From the NCBI GenBank assembly GCA_964016885.1, contig OZ024740.1:667004-731003 (forward strand): a DNA stretch of 64,000 bases, in the 5' to 3' direction. The notes beneath the pieces were generated by a model. The model was not told the DNA's origin and searched no databases. It was given only the letters and a program-made list of their open reading frames with translations. The translations under genes and the position numbers were made by a program. Each line of letters begins with the position of its first letter. Position 1 is the stretch's first letter. Origin of the DNA: Eledone cirrhosa (taxonomy: Eukaryota > Mollusca > Cephalopoda > Octopoda > Eledonidae). This document shows, piece after piece, positions 55,200-64,000 of the stretch.

Positions 55200-55420
55200 T
55201 ACTGGGGTAGTACAAGTGCCATGATAAAAATCTCCCTGTTCACTCTCTAAAGTGGTAGTGCTGGTACCACAATAAAATACTTCCAGTACACTATGAAATG
55301 TGGTTAGTGTTTTTAAATACCAAGCCAAAATTGGAGCGTATGTGCTATATGTGGTCACCTGACCTGTCTAGCCTCAGAACGTGACAGCATAGAAAATAGA
55401 CATTAACGAGGGATTATTAT
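55200..55420 (+). mobile_element. Decayed SINE family 2
   Basis: CTCTCTAAAGTGGTAGTGCT, ACACTATGAAATGTGGTTAG and ATAGAAAATAGACATTAACG. Diverged copy. Confidence 0.6.
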
Positions 55421-55699
55421 AATGATAATGTATTTTAATGATTTGTACAGTTATTAATCAGAGTTTTGTAAAGACAAAGACACATAACTAATCTTTCAAA
55501 TGACCATCGTAAGTGGAGTCTTGGCCATGTTCAATTTAAAAGGAAGTTCATTATTAATTACTGACAAGTCAGGTTCCTATTGAGAAAGCTAGATCATGTG
55601 AAGGAAGTCAAAATATTGCTGCTAAAACAGCTATTTGTAGATTTGGATAAAAAAAAAAAAAGACCTTTTTCGTCACAGATAACCATGGGATTTCCACCT

Positions 55700-55992
55700 A
55701 GAAAGTTTCCCTCTGAAGCACAAGTCTGAACAAGGTTGTTTGTGGAAGGCCAGCAGTCATCTGTACATACCAGTTTCTCCTCTCCACATCGATGTTCCCC
55801 AAAAGAAAAGCAAAGTCCAATACAGCTTGGCACAAGTGACATCACAACCTATTTCTACAGCTGAATAAAATGGAGCAACATAAAATAATGTGTCTTGCTC
55901 AAAGACACAACACATTACCCTGACTGAGAATCGAACTTACAATCTCATGATTGCAAGCCCAATGCTCTAACCACTAAGCCATGCAGCTTCAA
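55700..55992 (-). mobile_element. SINE family 4, minus strand
   Basis: ATACAGCTTGGCACAAGTGA, GTGTCTTGCTCAAAGACACA and the antisense tRNA-like head GAGAATCGAACTTACAATC, CTAACCACTAAGCCATGCAG. Same layout as 58536-58893. Confidence 0.75.
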
Positions 55993-56030
55993 ATGATGTA
56001 GTCTGTAGATGAGATAACTCTGCTCAGGTA

Positions 56031-56380
56031 TCTATCTATATATTACTAAAACTCTGTGATTGCTTGCTTGCTTGTCTGTAATGTAATACAGCCAAAAGGG
56101 CGCATAATGGAAAAATGCTTTGAAAGAAAGTTGACTCTGAAATGAGGATACAAATGGAATAGAACAAGTTTCGCATAAATTGGAGCACGGGTTCCCGAGA
56201 TATGAGTTTTTTTCCGAGTACCTTCATAAACAGAGAGAGAAATAGATAGTGGTTGTAAGAGAGAGAGGAGACAGAAGGAGAATGGAAGAGAGAGAGAGAG
56301 AGCTGGTGGTGGTGTTGTGTATATATGTGTGTGTGTCTATGACCAGTGTATAAAGATCAAAGACACCCACATATATATAC

Positions 56381-56435
<55 letters not shown>

Positions 56436-57060
56436 GGAGGTGAGTTTTATTGTAGTACAATAAAGCAATGCAGATATCGGATAAGAAGCACTTTACAGTT
56501 TGTGGGACTGGAGTATACATAATATATAAGAACAAAAGATGGTTAAAGGAGTTCCATGTATTTTATTATGCGCATTTCAAAAACAAATATCATCATGCAA
56601 TAATATTTGTGTTTTCATCAGATAAAACAGGAGGACATGATATGAAGGCTAAAAAACACTTGTGGATAGTTCAGTTTTAAATCAACATATCATATAAATA
56701 TGTTGATTTAAAACTGAACTATCCACAAGTGTTTTTTAGCCTTCATATCATGTCCTCCTGTTTTATCTGATGAAAACACAAATATTATTGCATGATGATA
56801 TTTGTTTTTGAAATGCGCATACATGGAACTCCTTTAACCATTTTTTGTTCTTATATATTATATATATATATATATGTATACACACACACTTTTTTATATA
56901 TATATATATACACACGTATATGTATGGCCCTTCCAGTTTCATTTCCCATTATATACATGTCTGTGCATATTTTAATTATTTAAAAATTATTTTTAAGTGA
57001 ACATGATTTTTAAAAAAAATTTTGAATTGAACGTTACCCGTGAGGTCACGGGTGGTCTAG
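56031..57060 (+). mobile_element. Non-autonomous Helitron with complete ends
   Basis: Starts TCTATCTATATATTACTAAA after an A at 56030 and ends CTAG at 57057-57060 before a T, as Helitrons insert between A and T. The 3' end has a perfect 8-bp hairpin, ACCCGTGA-GG-TCACGGGT (57036-57053), three bases before CTAG. 1,030 bp, no Rep or helicase. It contains the long hairpin at 56521-56859. Confidence 0.85.
56521..56859. repeat. Near-perfect inverted repeat, arms about 162 bp
   Basis: Left arm 56521-56690 and right arm 56698-56859 around a 7-nt loop. By base-by-base reading they are identical except for an 8-nt insertion in the left arm (near 56570-56577) and one C/T difference near the outer end. 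Confidence 0.95.
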
Positions 57061-58093
57061 TTATTTATAATGTTCAATGTAAGGGAGACAACTCTGTCAA
57101 GGCTAACTATCAATAACAAGAGACAAGTCTTAAATAACCTTTTTGATGCCAACCTAACTGAAACTGCCCATTTTTATGATAAAAACTGTCCCATAAAACT
57201 CTTCATTCATATATTAAAGCTTTCCATCATAATGAAAACGTTACTTTATTAAATCCCTCCAAATTTTTGATTATTATCAAAATTAATTTAAACATACATG
57301 TATGGTAACAAAAGGGATAAATATTATATCTGTGTGTGTGTAAACAACATATGAAATGATTTGAAGCATTGAATGTGTAAATAATTCATAAAATTGTAGA
57401 AACTTAAATGCTGAAATAGCTGTAAAACACAAAGAGTCAGGTTAAACAAAGCCTCTTAATGAACGAAAGAGCATTCAGAGAAGAAGAGATGAAAGGAATA
57501 GAGCAAATAGCATATGATGAAATATGGGAGAGATAATGTGAGTGATAGAGAATATAATGTTGTATGGAAAAGTAAGAATGGGATAACAAGGGAGAAAATA
57601 AAGTTGAATGACAAAAAAAAAAAAAAGTAACCATAACATTGGGACCTCTTCAGCTTCCTTGTAGCCACATGATCTCATATGTATTTAAGGCTAGCCTGCA
57701 CAACAGAATCATCATCATCATCAGCAGTCGTAACTGAACATTACTTATGAGAATGAATAATGTTTTCCCAGAAAGAGGACAACAGACGTGATGTATGTCT
57801 GACATGAAAATGAAAGCCTCAGATTTTTTATGAGAACATAAAAGTGACAAGACTTTTTGCTTGTCACTTTGATAAATAATCTTAGAAAGGTCACTTCAGA
57901 TCACACCTGAAATAAACCAAGTTGTTATTACATGTTTTCTTACTTACCTGACTAACTTCAACAAAACTCTCTCTAGAATATTCTAAGAGTAAATTGACAT
58001 TACCAATAATACAGAATTAATATTTTCAACTTCTGATGTTTGTAATTGTTATATGTATAAGAGAACATTTAAAGAATTCTTGGAGTGAGAAAA
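57061..58093. other. Intergenic sequence
   Basis: AT-rich with an A run at 57610. Short ORFs only; none resembles a known protein. Nothing else seen. Confidence 0.5.
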
Positions 58094-58153
58094 ATGTTAC
58101 TGCTTGTAGCAAAAATTTACCTAATTATTTCAATAGAATTTATCCAAACATTG
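58094..58153 (+). CDS. Candidate first coding exon, signal-peptide-like
   Basis: ATG with A at -3 (gagaaaaATGT) opens MLLLVAKIYLIISIEFIQTL, 20 residues, hydrophobic like a signal peptide, and stops at a good donor (gtaagt at 58154). It joins in frame with the candidate exon at 59531. This is a weak call: short, no conserved family, no promoter evidence. Chance hydrophobic ORFs are common in AT-rich DNA. Confidence 0.25.
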
Positions 58154-58535
58154 GTAAGTTTTGTTATTTTGTTTGCTTTAATTCTTACCATCTTGTAATG
58201 ACTTAGCAGAAACTGTCTAAAAAAACGAGTTTGTTAATTCAAATGTTTATAGTATATTTACTGGTAAACAGATCATTTTGAACATTTGCAGCATTAGAGG
58301 AAAGACTTTAATATTTAATGTTATGCAGTCATAATATTGTTTTGTACTCTTCAAGAGTGTCTTGCTAATGCAGTTTGATGCAGTATAGGATGTTAAGAGT
58401 TAATTGACAACAAATTTGCAGTTGTTAGAATGTAGAACAAGAGGACTTGCTACATTTGTCCTAGCTCACTGCACTTGAGTTCAAAATCTGCTGAAGTCAA
58501 CATCTTTAGGTATTGCTAGAATAAAAGTATCAGTC

Positions 58536-58893
58536 CAGGCTGGTTAGTTGCCAGAATCATTAGACTATTTTGTGAAGTACCAGTCTCCCTTCTCCACATC
58601 ACCAATGTTGTCCAAGGGAAACATAAAGGTCCAATATAGCTTGGCACTAGTGACATTGCAACATACACATACATTATATATACACTATATATGATATTGT
58701 GCAAGTGAGAGGCAATGACCAATACTGCTTGGTATCAGTGATGTCACAACTCCTTTCTACAGCTGAGTGAACTGGAGCAATATAAAATAAATTATCTTTC
58801 TCGTGGACACAACACATTGCCCAGTTCAGCAATCTGACTCACAACCTCACAATTGTAAGCCCAATACTCTAAACACTAAGTTATGTACTTGTA
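58536..58893 (-). mobile_element. SINE family 4, minus strand
   Basis: CTGGTTAGTTGCCAGAATCA, AGCTTGGCACTAGTGACATT, CTACAGCTGAGTGAACTGGA and antisense head TCTGACTCACAACCTCACA, CTCTAAACACTAAGTTATG. It lies between the two candidate exons. Confidence 0.65.
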
Positions 58894-59530
58894 AATCAAT
58901 TATAAAGTCCCCTCTTCTTCATTTAATCGTCTGTACCCTTCCTCTAACATTTTGTATTGTTATAAACCAATTTGTACTTGCTATAAACCAATTATACAGT
59001 CCTCTCTCCTACACTTAGATCTACATCTACTCAGGGTAACTTTTACAATACAACTGAACAGAGAAAAAAAAATAATAATGAAAATGATTGTATACAGTGC
59101 TCAGGTGCACTATAACTCACAAAGGTGCATGTATGAGTTATTATATATACACAGACACTTACGTGTGTATGGAGGGGGAATATCAGGTGTAGTGTTGGCG
59201 AATTTTGGGAATCATGGAAGTTTTGAAGGATGCAGTGTCCCAACAGCTAACAACTGATGCAGGTAGTTTGTTCCATGCTTCAGCAACTTGAGCATGAAAA
59301 AATGTTTCCAAAAGTCATGGAGCTGTACTGTTTTCTGATTTTGTAAACATGCTCACGGGTGTTAGACACGTGGAATTCAAAAATGCAAGGACTTAAGTGT
59401 TTTAGCAATAGAAAGCAACCCCAGTAATTTAATTAATACTGCAATCTATTGATAGGGTTACCTTTAAAGGATATATTGAATTTTATAAATCTCTTTCTTC
59501 ACTGATTTGGTTAAATCCAATCAACTACAG

Positions 59531-59597
59531 ACAATCAATGTTGAGCATTTACCACCAGATATACAGCAATTTGTTCACCAGAAACGCTTCTTGGAAG
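59531..59597 (+). CDS. Candidate exon of an unidentified gene
   Basis: 67 nt between an acceptor (ccaatcaactacag) and a strong donor (gtaagt). It reads TINVEHLPPDIQQFVHQKRF then LE, which has protein-like composition with a PPD turn and an amphipathic end. A second frame is also open. I do not recognise the family. It ends in phase 1. If real it belongs to a + strand gene downstream of HECW. Confidence 0.45.
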
Positions 59598-60502
59598 GTA
59601 AGTCATCAATTACCACATTTTCATTAAAGTGACACTCACACACACACACTCCACTTGCACACATCCACATACATACACATGCACACATACCCTACTATTT
59701 CTACAATGCAACCCCTATTATTTCTATGATGTAACCCCTATTATTTCTACAATGCAACCACTATTATTTCTACATTATGGGCTGTATGTATGTTTACATA
59801 TAGGGAAGCAAATATGTCCTTCCCAAACCAATATCAACAACATACATTTCTATCAGCAAATATTCCAAAACTAACCTTATTTTTCTCTTTGCTGACATCC
59901 TATTTTTATCAAAAGACATGTATCTTACACCCAAATTCATCTTTAATATAGAAAATTGTTGAAGTTATTCTTCATAAATTTAAGATAGTTGATTCAGCTG
60001 TAATAAAAGAATTTGAAAAATATCCGGCCATTATAGTCACCAAAGGTGGGAACCAGCAGGAGGGCACTTTTACAACCCCTAAAACACTCCTTAAACACCC
60101 CACCACCTCCAAACTCCACTCCCAATCAATTATCTTGCTCTTACCATTCACTATTTTATGTATATATATAATTCCTCTAAATCTTCATCAACACTCCTTC
60201 ACTCCCACACTCATTAACCACTCCCCTCCCAGATACGCTCAAATCTCTTATATATAGAGTCACACATCACAACACAACCTGAGATCAGTTTGACAATCAC
60301 CACTGCCACCGCCACCGATGAATGAGAGTTCTCCAAGAAGTTAACTAGGAATCTTTTAAAAAATCTCCCCACCGAAGTTAACAAAGAACTTACTAGATCT
60401 ACAAAACCAAATTGTAAAATTATAATATAAAATTAAATTAAATTGTTTAGAACTACAAGTGACGTCATTCTTTTCCTTTTTTTAAATATATATATATATA
60501 TA
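59598..60502. other. Intergenic or intronic sequence
   Basis: CA-rich patch 59635-59690 and four short copies of CCTATTATTTCTAC (59693-59772). 60110-60400 is C-rich DNA with AAGTTAACAAAGAACTTACT, possibly the flank of a retroelement; not identified. Confidence 0.45.
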
Positions 60503-60735
60503 CTATGGCGTGAAGGCGTGTGGCTGAGTGGTAAGAGAATTGGATTCGCAATTGTGAAGATGTGAGTTCGATTCCTGGATCATGCAATGCGTTATGTCCT
60601 TGAACAAGACACTTTATTTTGTGTTGCTCCTTCTACCTGGAGTTGCGACCGATAGAGAGTATTAGCAATTGGAAAAACCAATGGAAACAGTGTTTCCTCG
60701 GTCCGATTTGACAAAAGTCAATCGACTGTCACATA
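60503..60735 (+). mobile_element. tRNA-derived SINE family 3
   Basis: Head GGCGTGTGGCTGAGTGGTAA and GAGTTCGATTCCTGG (A and B boxes), then AACAAGACACTTTATTTTGT, GAGTTGCGACCGATAGAGAG and GTCCGATTTGACAAAAGTCA. Confidence 0.85.
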
Positions 60736-60739
60736 TACT

Positions 60740-60939
60740 ATAAGGATAAGGAACAAGGATCAGTGTTACATCATAACATATTGAATAACATATTACATAT
60801 GTTTCACTATCAATCAGCTCATTATTATAGATTGAAAGAGTCAGGTTCAATCTACAATAGGTCTTGCCTCGAGCTGATTGATAGTGAAACATATGTAATA
60901 TGTTATGATGCAACACTGAATCCTTGTTCCTTATCCTAT
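60740..60939. repeat. Inverted repeat, arms about 70-80 bp, loop 50 nt
   Basis: Left arm 60740-60820 (AAGGATAAGGAACAAGGAT ... ATCAATCAGCTC) and right arm 60871-60939 (GAGCTGATTGATAGTGAAAC ...). The left arm has an extra 12 bp (GAATAACATATT), a local duplication. Few other differences. Confidence 0.9.
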
Positions 60940-61013
60940 GTTCTGCACGAGCATCGAGTGCTCAACTGGCATACCGCCTATGGACGCAAATTTCTTGCAA
61001 CTATACAACTATA

Positions 61014-61220
61014 TAATGACGTATTATATTCGCTTTTTTTCCACTCATTGCCAGGGAACGTCTCTACGAACCACCTAAATAGAATATTAGTCTACGACTC
61101 CATTTATACCATAAATGTGGTTTTGTCTTTGAGTGTAATTGTTCTCACCGCTCCAAATAATGACGTATTATCTTCGCTTTTTTTCCGTTCATTGCCAGGG
61201 AACGTCTCCACGAACCAAAG
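61014..61220. repeat. Direct duplication of about 60 bp
   Basis: TAATGACGTATTATATTCGC at 61014 and TAATGACGTATTATCTTCGC at 61158, each followed by a T run and GCCAGGGAACGTCTC. The following 61300-61340 (AAGATCCCGTTAAGGGTGAA) looks like the end of a Penelope-type element, but this is uncertain. Confidence 0.6.
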
Positions 61221-61617
61221 TATCATCTTCCTGTTTTCCTTCGGTTGCAACGTTTTTCGAAATATTTACTTCTGCGTTCTCAGATTGATTTTTTTTAGTT
61301 TCAGAAGATCCCGTTAAGGGTGAAAGCAGCTATTCTTTGTTTAAATTTTAATCTGTTATTTTAATAAATATTTGCTCTATGGTTCTTATATATTTGATAT
61401 ATATTTATCCTTATCGAGCCCTCTTTGGATTTTAGTCTTCAAATTTATTATTATTACTATTATTATTATTATTACAGTTGCATTTATCTTGCTTTATGTT
61501 CATACGATTTATCACCAAGTCACAACCAGTGACCTCAAGAGACAACAAGGTCCGCCATGTTCAAGAAAGAACATACATACACACACATGCATCTTTAGGT
61601 GTTTAGACTTGTTATGT

Positions 61618-62551
61618 ACTTATATTGACAGAATCTTCCTTAGTATATGGGCAGTTCCCATTAGTACTATCTTTTGTATTTCTCCTATACGCGGGTTTCC
61701 TGGGATTTGCGATAAGTAATCATTAGACCCCTTAGGTATCATTCCTAGAGCACCTACAACCACTGGTATTGTTTTAGTTCTCAATTTCCACATTTTTCCA
61801 ATTTCTATCTCCAGGTCTTGCTCAATTTTTCAAATGTTTTTATAGATACATTCTTGTCTATTGGAACGGACATATCAATTAGCAGGCATACCCTCTTTTT
61901 AAAGTCCTTCAGTATTATATCAGGTCTATTTGCATCTATTTTTCGGTCTGTTTGGATGCTAAAGTTCCACAAGATTGAGATGTGATCTTTTTCAAGTATG
62001 GGAGGTGGTTGATGCTCCCACCAATTCTTTTGATGGGGCAGGTCAAAATGCTTACACATTATCCAATGTATGTATTGTGCAGCTCTGTCATGCCTGTTTA
62101 GGTATTCGGTTGGAGCTATAGGACTGCACATTGAAATTATATGATCAATGGTCTCTGGTTGTTTTTTACATACACGGCATAATGGGTTGCATCCATTTTT
62201 TATTATGTTGGCTTGGTAATTTTTTGTTTGCAGACACTGATCTTGTGCTGATATAATCAGTCCTTCAGTCTCCGATTTCAGTCCAGAGGATGCCAACCCC
62301 TGATGGGTTAAAGTTTTGTCAACATCAGGATTGTTAGCTCTTTCTGGGTATTTTCCTTACAGAGGCTTTTCTTGCCATTTCTTAGCCAGTTTCTGTAGCC
62401 GTTCTTTCTTTGCAGTTACTTTTACCTGCTTTGCTTTTTCTGTGTTTTCCATTTCAGCAGTACATGCGACTTCTGAAATTTGTAGTCCATTACTGTATCT
62501 TTGTGCATCTTTTGTAATGGAGTATGATCTTTTGATGCATTCGTGCTTCAA

Positions 62552-62560
<9 letters not shown>
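61618..62560 (-). pseudogene. C terminus of a non-LTR retrotransposon (CCHC and PD-D)
   Basis: On the minus strand: KKERLQKLAKKWQEKPL, stop, GKYPERANNPDVDKTLTHQG, LASSGLKSETEGLI, QDQCLQTKNYQANIIKNGCN, the knuckle CRVCKKQPETIDHIISMC (C-x2-C-x8-H-x4-C), PTEYLNRHDRAAQYIHWIMC, then RPDIILKDFKKRVCLLIDMS (PD...D, restriction-like endonuclease pattern). A frameshift near 61825 leads to LEIEIGKMWKLRTKTIPVVV and GTAHILRKILSI, stop. No RT domain is present before it. One in-frame stop and one frameshift: inactive. Confidence 0.85.
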
Positions 62561-62598
<38 letters not shown>

Positions 62599-62640
62599 TA
62601 TTATTATTATATATATCATCATCATCATCATCATCAACGT
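62540..62640. repeat. ATT and ATC trinucleotide runs
   Basis: (ATT)n then (ATC)n; the ATC run joins the next SINE fragment. Confidence 0.97.
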
Positions 62641-62765
62641 TTAACGTCCGTGTTCCACGCTTGCATGGGTTTGGACGGGGGTAGTCCCACTTGAGGCAAG
62701 AGTGATTGTCTTGCTCGCATAGGACTGTCTGGCAGGTTTTCTACAGTTGGATGCCCTTCCTAGTG
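62617..62765 (-). mobile_element. SINE family 2 fragment, minus strand
   Basis: ATCATCATCAACGTTTAACG, TCCACGCTTGCATGGGTTTG and TACAGTTGGATGCCCTTCCT. Confidence 0.7.
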
Positions 62766-62813
62766 TGTCTGTGTGTATATGTATATATATATAAATATAT
62801 AAATATATATATA

Positions 62814-63317
62814 TCATCATCATTTTACATCAACTTTTCCCTGCACAGCATCTCTCCTTTCGTCACGGTCCTTTGTCATCTCCTCCGTGAGCTTCAGCGA
62901 TCTGAGGTCAGCTCTCACCACCTCCGCCTATGTTTTTTGTGATCTTCCTTTACTGTGTCTTCCTTCTACTGGGATTTTTTGGCAATTCTTTACCCAACGG
63001 TCATCTCCCATGCGCATCACATGTCCATACCAACGCACTCTACAGCCTATCCTTCTTATACACAGTTTCTATCTCAATTCGTCTATGCTTGGTCGTTCAC
63101 ACACATTGACATTGCACATCCAACGGAGCATGCTTGCTTAATTTCTCTCCCGCCGTCACATATCCTCCACAGTTGCTGCTCATGTCTCACTACTATGCAG
63201 TATCGCGCATCTCACACAGGCATCATATAACTGGTCTTTTGTACGCAGGGAGAAATCCTTCTTTGTCAACAGAAGAAGCAGCTCCCTAGACTTCTTCCAG
63301 CCTGTCCTTATTCTAGA
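62814..63317 (-). pseudogene. LINE 3' fragment, copy 3
   Basis: Antisense of the C-terminal part of the LINE at 30435 and 50440: on the + strand CATCATCATTTTACATC, CCTTTGTCATCTCCTCCGTG, ACATGTCCATACCAACG, GGAGCATGCTTGCTTAATTT, GGGAGAAATCCTTCTTTGTC. It ends abruptly at TTCTAGA where a Helitron-like end begins (63318). Confidence 0.9.
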
Positions 63318-63894
63318 CTAGTATTAAAGCCCGGCGTTGCTCGGGGTCATTAAGTTACCAAAGTTAGGTTGCACCACCCATTTTATAGCAGCACTTTTTT
63401 GTCTGCCAGGCACTGGGTGAATGAATTGCAGACAGGGAAGCAGGAGCTGCGCCAGCAGTGACAATTGTAGTTTCGCCTATGGATATTATCTCTGTGCAAA
63501 AAAGTGTTGAAATTTATTGTTTCACAGTACTTGCGCAACACGTGCGTAGACGATGCCAGCCGAACAACAGAGCTGCGATGGAGTTGTTCTGCATGGTTGT
63601 CTGTGTGTTTTCTAAATTTAAGACAGTAGGGAGGGTTGTGATATGAGGGAGAGTTAGCTGTTGTTTCTAGCAGGTTTAGTGACCTCATAGAGGATATGTG
63701 TTTTCTAAATTTAAGACAGTAGGGAGTGGTGTGATATGGGGGAGAGTTAGCTGCTGTTTCTAGCAGGTTTAGTGACCTCATAGAAGATAAGTTTTCTAAA
63801 TTTAAGACAGTAGGGAGGGGCGTGGTATGGGGGAGAGTTAACTGCTGTTTCTAGCAGGTTTAGTGACCTCATAGAGGATATTATTGTTTATCAT
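63318..63894 (-). mobile_element. Helitron-like 3' end with three 90-bp repeats
   Basis: On the minus strand the left end is ...CCCGAGCAACGCCGGG (bulged hairpin), a spacer of about 8 nt, then CTAG (63318-63321), next to an A on the + strand. Inside, 63608-63885 has three tandem units of about 90 bp (TTTCTAAATTTAAGACAGTA, GGGAGAGTTAGCTGYTGTTT, CTAGCAGGTTTAGTGACCTC). The right border is not certain and may lie beyond the window. Confidence 0.5.
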
Positions 63895-64000
63895 TATCTA
63901 TAAAAGGCAGATTGTTGTTGTTGTTGTTGAAGTGAGTGTGTGTTTCTATGCGTTTGGAAAAGAGGTTTTAAAAAAGATTTATCGCTTGTTGTTGAATAAA
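63895..64000 (+). other. Possible Helitron 5' start, cut by the window end
   Basis: After an A, TCTATAAAAGGCAGATTGTT has the look of a Helitron 5' end (TC...). Only about 100 bp are visible, so this is a guess. Confidence 0.25.

Noticed and set aside
61805..62296. Intact 163-codon host gene
   Set aside because: The CCHC knuckle, PD-D motif and continuation in other frames show it is the C terminus of a dead retrotransposon.

Overview
The window is animal nuclear DNA, most likely from a cephalopod mollusc and probably an octopus. It has one large intron-rich gene. Its introns and flanks are filled with tRNA-derived SINEs of the kind known from octopus and squid, LINE, Penelope and Helitron remnants, foldback elements and very long minisatellites. 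Nothing looks prokaryotic or viral. Species is inferred, not proven.

The only confidently identified host gene is on the + strand, from 1809 to 43734. It is the 3' part of a HECW (NEDL1/NEDL2-type) HECT E3 ubiquitin ligase. I placed 13 exons by hand (46, 181, 104, 118, 114, 153, 99, 133, 147, 115, 86, 113 and 112 nt). Together they give 1,521 nt, an unbroken frame of 506 residues plus stop, with every intron GT..AG and every phase compatible. The last nine exons form the HECT domain; the catalytic Cys codon is at 43633-43635, 32 residues before the C terminus. The 5' end (C2, WW domains) lies outside the window.

Layout: 572-1560 holds a broken mariner transposase. Introns follow, with a 12-copy minisatellite (2282-3075), a foldback MITE (5590-5882) and an intron that is almost entirely a 27-bp minisatellite (6738-13612). 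The 13.3-kb intron 13826-27093 contains a Penelope fragment, a dead autonomous Helitron (15241-19932, minus), duplicated zinc-finger LINE 5' fragments, a 72-bp minisatellite, SINEs and an 874-bp TA-flanked transposon with inverted termini. The intron 28551-32976 has a small Helitron and a LINE copy. The intron 33124-40795 has a SINE-derived 48-bp array and then a 5.5-kb array whose unit is a copy of the next exon's 3' splice junction. After the stop codon come a probable 3' UTR, AT-rich simple repeats, a second LINE copy (50440-52475), a Helitron with a 160-bp hairpin (56031-57060), two weak candidate exons of an unidentified downstream gene (58094-58153, 59531-59597), and further retroelement remains to the window end.

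The most striking observation is the array at about 35248-40795. Each of roughly 135 units carries a polypyrimidine tract, an AG acceptor and a near-copy of the first 13 nt of the real downstream exon. Used in the gene's own frame, nearly every decoy acceptor would give five codons and then TAA, removing the catalytic lobe. The 27-bp array upstream has the opposite character: one CTAAC branch-point-like motif per unit, and almost no G, AG or GT over nearly 7 kb.
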